Assembly: GCA_025499705.1 (NCBI GenBank)
Contig: JAFMVE010000056.1
Location: 1 to 35,010, forward strand
DNA from: Carboxylicivirga caseinilyticus
GTDB lineage: Bacteria; Bacteroidota; Bacteroidia; Bacteroidales; Marinilabiliaceae
Length of the DNA stretch: 35,010 bases
Direction of reading: 5' to 3'
The notes beneath the pieces are model-generated. The model saw only the letters and a list, made by a program, of their open reading frames with translations. It did no database searches and was not told where the DNA came from. The translations under genes and the position numbers were made by a program. Of this stretch, positions 18,103 through 25,800 are shown piece after piece (position 1 is the stretch's first letter; every line of letters begins with the position of its first letter).

Positions 18103-18126
18103 AAAAAAAGGCAGCAAAGCTACCTT
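18103..18126 (-). terminator. terminator of the HAD phosphatase gene
   Basis: On the minus strand AAGGTAGC and GCTGCCTT pair (8 bp, one G-T) around TTT, followed by a T-run (18109-18103). It lies 26 nt after the stop codon. Confidence 0.7.
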
Positions 18127-18151
18127 CTCTAAAACATTATATCGATTTCAA

Positions 18152-18937
18152 TCAAGCTCCCAATAACTCTTCCAGCACAAGCATAACACCATCTTCATCA
18201 TTTGTCTTCGTTTGAAACCTAGCTACTTTTTTTATATCATCATGAGCATTTCCCATGGCATAACTATACGCAGCAGCCTCAAGCATCTCATAATCATTCA
18301 GATAATCCCCGAAAACCATCGTCTCTTCATCCGAAATACCTAACTTATTTTGAAGAAACTTAATTGCTTCACCCTTATTAACTCCTATCGGCATAACATC
18401 TAACCAAATAGAACTTGAAGTACTAATCTGAAACTGATCTGAAAATACCTGCACCGATTTCAGCGTGGTAGATTCAAGATTATGAAAATCATTAACAGCA
18501 ATCTTCAAAACATCATCCTCAACCGTTAAAAGGTCCTCAACAAAAGTACAACGATGATAATATAAACGAGCTTCTGCAAGAAAACGCTCATTACGAGACT
18601 CTACATAAGCACCTTCTTTACCACATAAAACGATATCAGCCCCCTCAATACTTCTAATATGCTTAATTAATTTTTCAACATTATTGGTTTTCATCGGCTT
18701 CAGCAACTGCACATCCTTTCCCCATTTGATATACCCTCCATTCTCAGCAATAAAAAACATATCATGATCAATATGCGCAAACTCTTTCTCCAAAGTATAA
18801 AACTGTCTTCCACTTGCCACAACAAAATAAATTCCAGCATCACGCAATCTCCTGTACATTGACTCAAACCCAACGGGCAACTTCTTCTGAGAATTCAAAA
18901 GAGTACCATCCATATCACTCGCTATCAACTTTACCAT
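18152..18937 (-). CDS. Cof-type HAD-IIB family phosphatase
   Basis: A 261-residue cytoplasmic hydrolase with all four HAD motifs. These are DMDGT (nucleophile Asp8, acid/base Asp10), the Ser of ASGR (Ser42), Lys188 (VNKGEA) and GDYLND (Asp211, Asn214, Asp215). The large C2B cap lies between motifs 2 and 3, as in Cof/YidA proteins, which dephosphorylate sugar phosphates and cofactors such as FMN or PLP with broad specificity. The substrate cannot be told from sequence. It is a single gene bounded by terminators on both sides, and its 3' end faces the tandem small RNAs. Confidence 0.88.
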   Translation of the reverse strand: MVKLIASDMDGTLLNSQKKLPVGFESMYRRLRDAGIYFVVASGRQFYTLEKEFAHIDHDMFFIAENGGYIKWGKDVQLLKPMKTNNVEKLIKHIRSIEGADIVLCGKEGAYVESRNERFLAEARLYYHRCTFVEDLLTVEDDVLKIAVNDFHNLESTTLKSVQVFSDQFQISTSSSIWLDVMPIGVNKGEAIKFLQNKLGISDEETMVFGDYLNDYEMLEAAAYSYAMGNAHDDIKKVARFQTKTNDEDGVMLVLEELLGA

Positions 18938-18980
18938 ACCCGGTTCCTAATTCAGATTAAAACTTCTTAACTAATAATTA

Positions 18981-19017
18981 AAAACCCCGTAACAAATGTA
19001 TGACGGGGTTTTGATTT
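18981..19017 (-). terminator. terminator of the DsbD-alpha-like gene
   Basis: Perfect 10-bp arms (18981-18990 and 19003-19012, AAAACCCCGT with its complement) lie 16 nt past the stop. On the minus strand the stem ends in TTTT and continues into T-rich sequence. Confidence 0.7.
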
Positions 19018-19027
19018 TAATTTTTTT

Positions 19028-19483
19028 CTATTTGACTTCAAACTCAAATTCCACATCCGTTGGCGGCAAACATGTTTCATTATCACAACACATGAACGTA
19101 ACATAGCCTTTTATTTTTGCTGGCTTTTTTGTCACTCTCACATTTTGAGTAAAAACAGCCTTTTCCTTAAAGAAGGGTACATCCAAATCAAAAACCTCAT
19201 CATGCTTAACAGTTGCTTTCTGAACTTCAACAGCATTTTTTAAAGGTCGATAACCTTCACCTTCTTCAAAGGTGATTGTTGTTGCCACCGGACCTCCTTC
19301 TGGAACATTTAAACCATATATTTTCCAACCCTCATCTACAGTTGCTGTAGCAACCACCTGCACTTCATATTGATTTACCTGCTTTAATTCAATCTTCCAT
19401 TTTACAGGCTCTTTCATCTGGGCAGTTACCGACAATAAACCCATGACCAAAAGAGAAAACAGCATAAACAAACCCTTTTTCAT
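19028..19483 (-). CDS. exported DsbD N-terminal (alpha) domain-like protein
   Basis: The start is set at the ATG at 19483, which begins a clear signal peptide (MKKGLFMLFSLLVMGLLSVTAQ). An upstream ATG would put nine charged residues before it. The mature part (about 130 residues) is a single beta-sandwich like the periplasmic alpha domain of the thiol:disulfide interchange protein DsbD, including the C-terminal segment MCCDNETCLPP with three Cys. In DsbD this domain passes reducing equivalents to periplasmic partners. Here the transmembrane and thioredoxin domains are missing from the chain and no such gene is next door. The same fold also precedes TlpA-type proteins in Bacteroidota. Confidence 0.75.
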   Translation of the reverse strand: MKKGLFMLFSLLVMGLLSVTAQMKEPVKWKIELKQVNQYEVQVVATATVDEGWKIYGLNVPEGGPVATTITFEEGEGYRPLKNAVEVQKATVKHDEVFDLDVPFFKEKAVFTQNVRVTKKPAKIKGYVTFMCCDNETCLPPTDVEFEFEVK

Positions 19484-19522
19484 AAAATATCTATTTTTTT
19501 TAATCCTCAAATTATATCATTC

Positions 19523-19530
19523 CAAAGATA
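19523..19530 (-). promoter_or_regulatory. -7 promoter box of the DsbD-alpha-like gene
   Basis: Minus strand 19530-19523 reads TATCTTTG, identical to the tRNA-Lys -7 box, 40 nt before the start codon. No clear -33 TTTG at the right spacing. Confidence 0.4.
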
Positions 19531-19703
19531 CACCATTTTACCTTTCAGAATCATTTTTAGAAAAACAATCCCAGATAATAAAAAGTTAAGCCGTTGTTAA
19601 AAAAACACACCTCACATTAAATAGTGAGCAAAAAATGACTGCTTAGGTACAACATTTACTATTTTTATTTTTCCAGATAAAATTATCAACTAAACAAATA
19701 CAA

Positions 19704-20216
19704 ATGAAAAATTTATCCATCCTTACATTGATTTGCATTGTTTCATTATCCGCATGCAATTCAACTTCTCAAAAAAACTCATCCGAAAAAGCTGATGATA
19801 TAATATTGGTAGACAATTTACTTGACAAAGCAGACCAATTGGTTGAAAAACAAATAAAACTAAAAGGTCACGTTACCCACACTTGCAAGCACTCAGGCAA
19901 AAGAGCCTTTTTAGTGGGCAATGATGAAAGTTTTACGGTTAGAATTGAAGCAGGAGGAGAGATTAACGGCTTCGACCAGAATCTGATTGGCAACACCTTG
20001 GTAGTGAGCGGAACCTTAAAAGAAAGAAGACTAACCAAGGAATACATTGATCAATGGGAAAACGAATTAAAAGACAAAGCTGAAGATGGATCAGCCGAAT
20101 CGTGCTCCACAGAACTAAGCAACATCAACGACATGCGCGACTGGATGAAAAAACACAATAAAGACCACTACTCTATTTACTTTGTTGAAGGAACAAACTA
20201 TGAAGTTGTCGAGTAA
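19704..20216 (+). CDS. lipoprotein with an OB-fold-like domain
   Basis: A 170-residue protein with a type II signal peptide and lipobox LSAC (lipidated Cys18). The rest resembles the small OB-fold lipoproteins of Bacteroidota: an IKLKGHVTHTC strand, then KHSGKRAFLVG, and a LVVSGTLKERR strand before a charged, mostly helical tail. The conserved HTC-x-H-x-GKR segment suggests metal or small-ligand binding, but no function is known to me. It overlaps the next gene by 17 bp, so the two are co-translated. The PepSY-type partner hints at an envelope process, perhaps metal or thiol related. Confidence 0.65.
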   Translation: MKNLSILTLICIVSLSACNSTSQKNSSEKADDIILVDNLLDKADQLVEKQIKLKGHVTHTCKHSGKRAFLVGNDESFTVRIEAGGEINGFDQNLIGNTLVVSGTLKERRLTKEYIDQWENELKDKAEDGSAESCSTELSNINDMRDWMKKHNKDHYSIYFVEGTNYEVVE

Positions 20217-20748
20217 GAAGATTCGTAAATGGCTTCGCATCCTACATCGCGATCTTGGCTATCTCATGGTAGGCATTTCCCTTATTTATGGCGTTTCAGG
20301 ATACATTATGAATCATATCAATGGTTCAGATCCCGCATTTAAACAAGAGGAAGGAAGTATTCAAATCGATAAAAACCTGAATACAAATGAAATTATTCAA
20401 GCCTGGAAAAACATAGATGATATTCCCGAGATTAAAAGAGTATTAATACTTGACGATAGTCATTACAGGGTTATGCTTGATGGAGGCCTTGGTATTTACG
20501 AAGTAAATTCAGGTATTATTGATTATAAGTGCAATACAAAAAAGCCAATTGTATATTTTATAAATAAATTACATTATAACAAAGTAAAATACTGGATTTG
20601 GATTGGAGATATTTTTGCTTTCTCACTGATCTTCTTTGCTCTATCTGGTATTTTTTTAGTTAAAGGTTCCAAAGGCCTAAGTGGCAGTGGGAAATGGTAT
20701 CTGATTGCAGGAATCATTATCCCATTATTGTTTTTATTCTGGATTTAA
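20200..20748 (+). CDS. PepSY-associated membrane protein
   Basis: The start is placed at the ATG at 20200 (MKLSSKKIRKWLRILHRDLGY), typical of the family. An ATG 18 nt upstream is also in frame. The 182-residue product has an N-terminal membrane helix (LMVGISLIYGVSGYIMNH), a periplasmic PepSY-like part of about 80 residues, and two C-terminal helices (about 130-180). PepSY-TM proteins occur with siderophore or haem uptake and ferric reductase genes, but no such gene is adjacent here. It overlaps the upstream lipoprotein gene by 17 bp. Confidence 0.72.
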   Translation: MKLSSKKIRKWLRILHRDLGYLMVGISLIYGVSGYIMNHINGSDPAFKQEEGSIQIDKNLNTNEIIQAWKNIDDIPEIKRVLILDDSHYRVMLDGGLGIYEVNSGIIDYKCNTKKPIVYFINKLHYNKVKYWIWIGDIFAFSLIFFALSGIFLVKGSKGLSGSGKWYLIAGIIIPLLFLFWI

Positions 20749-20825
20749 CCCAAGTGAAATCAGACTTCTACCAGTTAGATTAGAAAAGTTCAAAACAAAT
20801 CTTTAACCTGAAAACTTATAAAATC

Positions 20826-20855
20826 AAACGGAGTCATTCTTTGCTCCGTTTTTTT
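20826..20855 (+). terminator. terminator of the lipoprotein/PepSY operon
   Basis: AAACGGAG and CTCCGTTT pair over 8 bp with a 10-nt loop, followed by a run of seven T (20849-20855). Confidence 0.8.
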
Positions 20856-20868
20856 GTTCCTCATTAAA

Positions 20869-20905
20869 TAAAAAAAGAGGTAGCTAACCGAAGGTAAGCC
20901 ACCTC
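20869..20905 (-). terminator. minus-strand terminator of the candidate structured RNA
   Basis: A 13-bp stem with one mismatch, a TTCG loop closed by C-G, and a T-run read on the minus strand (plus-strand A-run 20870-20876). No minus-strand gene lies upstream, so it must end a non-coding transcript. Confidence 0.6.
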
Positions 20906-20990
20906 TACACACAGGAATTGTTGGGAGGAAAAATCTCTCGTAACAATGCCAAAGGTCTCCTTTTTAAGTAGTATACCCGTTACGGGTTTG
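20869..20990 (-). ncRNA. candidate structured small RNA ending in a UUCG-type terminator
   Basis: Read on the minus strand from about 20990, the stretch holds four hairpins: CCCGT/ACGGG (20986-20976), AAAGG/CCTTT (20963-20951), and ATTGTT/AACAAT flanked by GG/CC (20949-20914). The fourth is a 13-bp stem with one mismatch and one G-T pair around CTTCGG (20905-20877), followed by seven T. Such density is out of keeping with the flanking AT-rich DNA and there is no open frame. No TAnnTTTG box was found upstream, so the start is unknown. It does not match the SRP RNA, RNase P or tmRNA core motifs that I know; a 6S-type RNA is possible but unproven. Confidence 0.42.
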
Positions 20991-21235
20991 TTATTTCTAT
21001 CTTAAGTTAAGATTACCCTTGACCAGCTTTTAAATTAAAAATATCCTCAATTTAAAACTCAATATAATCTCCTATAAAGAATAAAGCAGCCATTTTGACA
21101 TCAACACAACCTTAAATAAGTCATTTTGACATGATTATTTTAATACAACAAAGACGAATTGTCTTAAAATACATGATGGCATTAATGTTGAAATATCTTT
21201 TCCAAACAATGAAAAAAATTAAAAACTTAAAAAAT
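20991..21235. other. upstream region of the small heat-shock gene
   Basis: AT-rich non-coding DNA. Two exact copies of CATTTTGACAT occur at 21091-21101 and 21122-21132, and TATCTTTT at 21194-21201 could be a -7 box for the heat-shock gene. Confidence 0.35.
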
Positions 21236-21240
21236 AGGAG
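21236..21240 (+). promoter_or_regulatory. Shine-Dalgarno-like site of the small heat-shock gene
   Basis: AGGAG, 8 nt before the ATG at 21249. Most genes in this window lack such a site, as is common in Bacteroidota, so it suggests strong translation. Confidence 0.5.
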
Positions 21241-21248
21241 ATATAGTT

Positions 21249-21695
21249 ATGAAACTTGTAAGAAAATTCAACGGACAATTACCAGAGACAAACGATTGGT
21301 TTAATAATTTTTTAGGAAGAGATTTTTTTGTAGAACCAGATCAATATTTTGGCACTAGAAATAATCAACCTAAAGTTAACATTAGAGAAAGTGAAGAAAC
21401 TTATCAGATTGAGGTAGCTGCACCAGGATATCAAAAAGATGAATTCAAGGTTGAGATAGACAACAACATCCTGACTATTTCAGTTGAAAGAAATAACGAA
21501 CCAACAGATGAAAATATTAAGTATTCTCATTATGAGTACAAATACGGTTCGTTTAGCAGATCTTTTACATTACCTAAAGGGAAAGTGCAGGAATCGAAAA
21601 TTGAAGCTCAATACAACAATGGAATCTTAACCATTTCAATTCCTAAAACAGAGGAGGCCAAACCAAAACCTAAAAGAATACTGGAAATTCAATAA
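21249..21695 (+). CDS. Hsp20/alpha-crystallin small heat-shock protein
   Basis: A 148-residue chaperone with a short N-terminal arm. The alpha-crystallin domain (about 42-140) includes the APGYQKDEFKVEI strand, the FSRSFTLPKG segment and the NNGILTISIPK signature. The short tail RILEIQ resembles the C-terminal IxI-type anchor. Proteins of this family form oligomers that hold unfolding proteins without ATP. It is a single gene with a good ribosome-binding site and a strong terminator. Upstream repeats may be regulatory. Length and motifs are normal. Confidence 0.95.
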   Translation: MKLVRKFNGQLPETNDWFNNFLGRDFFVEPDQYFGTRNNQPKVNIRESEETYQIEVAAPGYQKDEFKVEIDNNILTISVERNNEPTDENIKYSHYEYKYGSFSRSFTLPKGKVQESKIEAQYNNGILTISIPKTEEAKPKPKRILEIQ

Positions 21696-21713
21696 TATAG
21701 TCTGATTTAAATG

Positions 21714-21746
21714 AAAATGCCGCGGTACAATTATGCGGCATTTTTT
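21714..21746. terminator. bidirectional terminator between hsp20 and the PorP/SprF gene
   Basis: Perfect 10-bp arms AAAATGCCGC (21714-21723) and complement (21735-21744), with T-runs on the plus strand and a weaker one on the minus strand. The stop of the PorP/SprF gene is 3 nt away. Confidence 0.85.
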
Positions 21747-21748
21747 AT

Positions 21749-22810
21749 TTAAAATATTCTTCTTCTCTTTTTGCGATATTTACCCCCACTACTATTCGGG
21801 TTGGCCGTTTCACTACAAGGAACTGCAGGACGTTTACCGCCCATTCGAAGATTCCCTTTCTGGTTAAATTCAAAAATCATTGAAAGTTCATGAGCTCCCT
21901 GAGTTGCCCAGCCTAAATTTGATATTGTAATATCGTAACTGTATCCAACGCGCACCATACCAAAATCATATGCCAGTAATGCCACAATTGCATCCTGGTT
22001 AACTGCCGAGCTTTTTGCTTCATTAAAGATTGGTAATCCCCGATACCAAAAACCCAGCTCAAGAGGACCATTATACCAATAAAGTCCAACATCTAACTGA
22101 TTTTGATTTGCTTGATTCTGATATCTGAATGATGTTGAAAAGGCTCTGTTCATACCCTTATTTCTACGTCTTTCAGTCCATATATTATATCCACCAAATA
22201 CAACATATTTTAAATCAACCTCAGCTTTTTCATTCATAAATGAATAGTTTGGCTTAGCCAGATGATCAACCGTTAATCCCATCCAATATTTTGAACTGTA
22301 AAAAAATACAGAAGCAGCCAAATCTATATATTGAACCTGATCATTAGTTAGCCGGCCCCAACTACCAGATCCTCCACCAGACCCAGGCGGTTGATCAGGA
22401 AAAATGATTTTACTAAAATCAACTGCTTTATTTCCATACGAAAACTGAATAGCAGGAATCACCTGCCAATCGCTCGACAACAAAAGATTATAAGAATACT
22501 GAAAAGCTGCCTGTGTAGTAGTCAACCCGGCACTACCTGCTTTATCCTGTATTAGATAAAAACCTATTCCACTATTAAAACTGGAAAAGAAATTATCAAA
22601 TGAAACAGAGGCGGTAGAAAAAGCTTCATTAATGGCAGGCCATTGATTTCGGTAATTCATAATAAGCCTGCCTCCATCTGTTGCTCCTGCTAACGAAGGA
22701 CTTAAATACAATGGATTAGCATAGAACTGCGAAAAATGCATATCCTGCCCTTTTGCACCAACAAAATAAAAGAGACTTAATATTATATATATACCAACTC
22801 TATTCTTCAT
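21749..22810 (-). CDS. PorP/SprF family type IX secretion system outer-membrane protein
   Basis: A 353-residue protein with a signal peptide (MKNRVGIYIILSLFYFVGAKGQ). The family's opening DMHFSQFYANPLYLSPSLAGA is followed by beta strands of an outer-membrane barrel and a basic tail (KYRKKRRRIF). PorP/SprF proteins are paired with large proteins carrying type B tails and are needed for their secretion or attachment. That pairing holds here: its ATG overlaps the stop of the 1639-residue PKD protein by 1 bp (TAATG). It should therefore serve that protein specifically rather than general secretion. Confidence 0.93.
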   Translation of the reverse strand: MKNRVGIYIILSLFYFVGAKGQDMHFSQFYANPLYLSPSLAGATDGGRLIMNYRNQWPAINEAFSTASVSFDNFFSSFNSGIGFYLIQDKAGSAGLTTTQAAFQYSYNLLLSSDWQVIPAIQFSYGNKAVDFSKIIFPDQPPGSGGGSGSWGRLTNDQVQYIDLAASVFFYSSKYWMGLTVDHLAKPNYSFMNEKAEVDLKYVVFGGYNIWTERRRNKGMNRAFSTSFRYQNQANQNQLDVGLYWYNGPLELGFWYRGLPIFNEAKSSAVNQDAIVALLAYDFGMVRVGYSYDITISNLGWATQGAHELSMIFEFNQKGNLRMGGKRPAVPCSETANPNSSGGKYRKKRRRIF

Positions 22811-25800
22811 TATCTAAACAAGGTTACATCACCCGTGCGGGTTTCAATGGTTCCATTAGAATATTTACAAACAACTTTCCAGATATATACACCAGCGGCA
22901 CATAACTTACCCCTGTAATAACCATCCCAACCTATCTTAACATCTTCACTTTCGTAAATCAATTCCCCCCAACGGGTAAATATCTTCAAATTATATTCAA
23001 CAACACCATCCTGGACAAACGGATAAAATACAAAATTATCCGGATCACCTGCCGTATACTGACCACCATTGGGCCCATTCGGATTTGGTGTAAACGCATT
23101 TGGAAAATCTATCTCTCCTGCGGCTTCTGCCACTACTGCGCTCCTTATAATACGTTCATTTGTACAACCTTTATCATTCTCAACCAGCAGAGTAACATCG
23201 TAAGTACCGGGTTCCTGATACAAATATTGAATGGAGTGTTCTGTTGATGTATTACCATCTCCAAAGTCCCATAAATAGGCAACAGCACCTTCTGACTTAT
23301 TGATAAAAGAAACAGTTTGTGGTAGTTTAACTTTTATTGGTCTTACCTCAAAATCAGCTACCGGCACTTCAAAAACAGTAACCGTAACATCATCCGCTTC
23401 AATTACTCCTCCTGATCCTTCAGCCGTTAAAGTCACCTTATAATCACCCGTTGTATAATAGGTATGGGTCGGCTCTTTCTCTGTTGAAATATTTCCATCA
23501 CCAAAATCCCAAAGAAAAGTATGCGCATCCACACTATTATTATAAAATTTAACAGTTAAAGGAGGACAACCCAATGTATCAGGCCCATAATCAATAGATG
23601 GCAACATTGGCAGAATTTCAATAGCTTCATAGGTTGAATCAGAACAATGCTCGCTCTTAACAACTAATTTAATATCAAAATCACCAGATTCTCCATAAGT
23701 ATAAGAAACAGGATTTTGCCCTTCATAACTATCACCATTGCCCCACCACCATGTATAATTCCATCCTGAATGAGCTGTTGTATTTTCAATACTCACTGTT
23801 GAATTTGGCATTTGCTGACTTTTGGGATTAGCATTAAAAGAAGCATCCGGAGTTTTATAAACCGTAACATTGGTATAGGCTGTATCTTTACATCCAAACG
23901 AAGATTCTGCTATCATCGACACATCAAAGACCTGATCATTTAAGGTCGAATTAAGAAAGATATTTTTCCCCGTATATGAAGTAGATGAATTTCCATCTCC
24001 AAAATCCCAATAAAACTTATTAGCACCTTCTGAATTATTGATGAAACTTTCTTCATATGGAGAACACCCTTGTTCGCCATCACTAATGGATGCTAAAACT
24101 TTAGGAAATACCTGAACAATCGTTTCTGAAGAATCTTTGCATGCATAGCTATTACCGACCACCAAACGTGTAGTATAATTTGCCATGGCATATTCATCAT
24201 TGTCATAAACATGAACTATATCAGAACTTCCTGTAACCTCCTGTAAAGTTCCATCACCAAAATACCACTTACTATATTCAGCACCGATGGATGAATTAGT
24301 AAGCTGCACATTCAAAGGTGCACATCCTGAAGATGGTGTGGTTTGAAAACTACTAACCGGACTAGGATTTACCGTTACAGTTGTGTAAGCAGTATCTTTA
24401 CATCCATACGAAGAGGTAGCTTCCATAGCCACATTAAATACTGAAGGCTCAGTACCCGTATTTATAAATTCATTTATACCGTTATAACTATTAATTGTAT
24501 TGCCATCACCAAAATCCCATGAAAAACTTACAGCCCCAGCTGACTCGTTTAGGATTGTTTCCACAAATGGAGAACATCCAACTCCTCCATCAGAAATAGC
24601 CGCCTGGACAGCGGGAAAAGCTTTCACAATTGAAGTTGATGAATCTTTACAACCAAAACTATTTTCAACTAATAACTTTGCAGTAAATGATTTTAAATCC
24701 AGCTCTTCATTTAAATAAGTATGGGAAACAGAACCTGCAGCAGCTAAATCAGTTGACTGACCGTCACCAAAAAACCAATGACTAGTGCCGGCTCCCTGCG
24801 ATTCATTGGTGAAATCAACCAATAATGGTGCACAACCTTCTGTTGGTGTGTATGAAAACATACTGACAGGGCTAGGATTAACAGTAATAACAGCCTGAGC
24901 GGTATCAAGACAGCCAAAAACCGATGACGTGTATAAATTCACATTAAAACTTTTACTAGCTGATGTGGTATTTTCAAAAATATGCGATATGGCATTAATA
25001 CCAGACACAATGGTTCCATCACCAAAATCCCAATTATAAGAATAGGCTCCCGGATCACCCAAAAAATCAACCTTCAACGGATGACATCCTTCAACAGGTT
25101 CAGCAGCAAAATCATATCCAACCAATGGATAAACAGTTATATAGGCACTTGATGTATCCGGACAATCATAGGTATTATTTACTGCCAACTTAACTTCATA
25201 AGACTTTACAAACGTTTCTGAGTTTATAAATGAATGCGATACATCTTCCTCTATCGAAGCAGGAGAACCATCACCAAATGTCCATTCATATTCGGTGGCA
25301 CCTACCGATTCATTTGTAAAATCAACGAGTAACGGACTACATCCCGGTGCCGGATCATTAGTGAATTTTGAAATTGTATTAGGATTAACCGTTATGGTAT
25401 ATTCAACCGAATCGCGACAGCCATAATTGCTATAAGCCAACAGCTTCAATGTATAATCAGCTGGCACCTGTAATGGATTTGAAAAAGTATGTGATGGATT
25501 AACCTGATTAGAACCAAAACCATCTCCAAAATCCCAAAGGTAAGAATCTGCATTTAGCGATTGGTTCACAAATTGGTTTGAATAAGGACTACATCCTGCA
25601 TCATCAAAAGGACCAACTGCAGCTGTTACTACCGGATAAAAATCAATTGTTACAGTATCTCCAGCTTCACAAACATCATTGATTTCGACCCACGCAAACT
25701 TATATTTACCTGCAAGATCAACTGATACATCTGTGTTTGCATTCAGATTATTATTAAAAGTTGAAGACCCGGGCCCACTAACCTGTTTCCATGAGCCAGC

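Noticed and set aside
22900-25600. Regularly spaced repeated DNA resembling a CRISPR array
   Set aside because: The spacing of about 255 bp and the in-frame FGDG codons show it is PKD-domain coding sequence.
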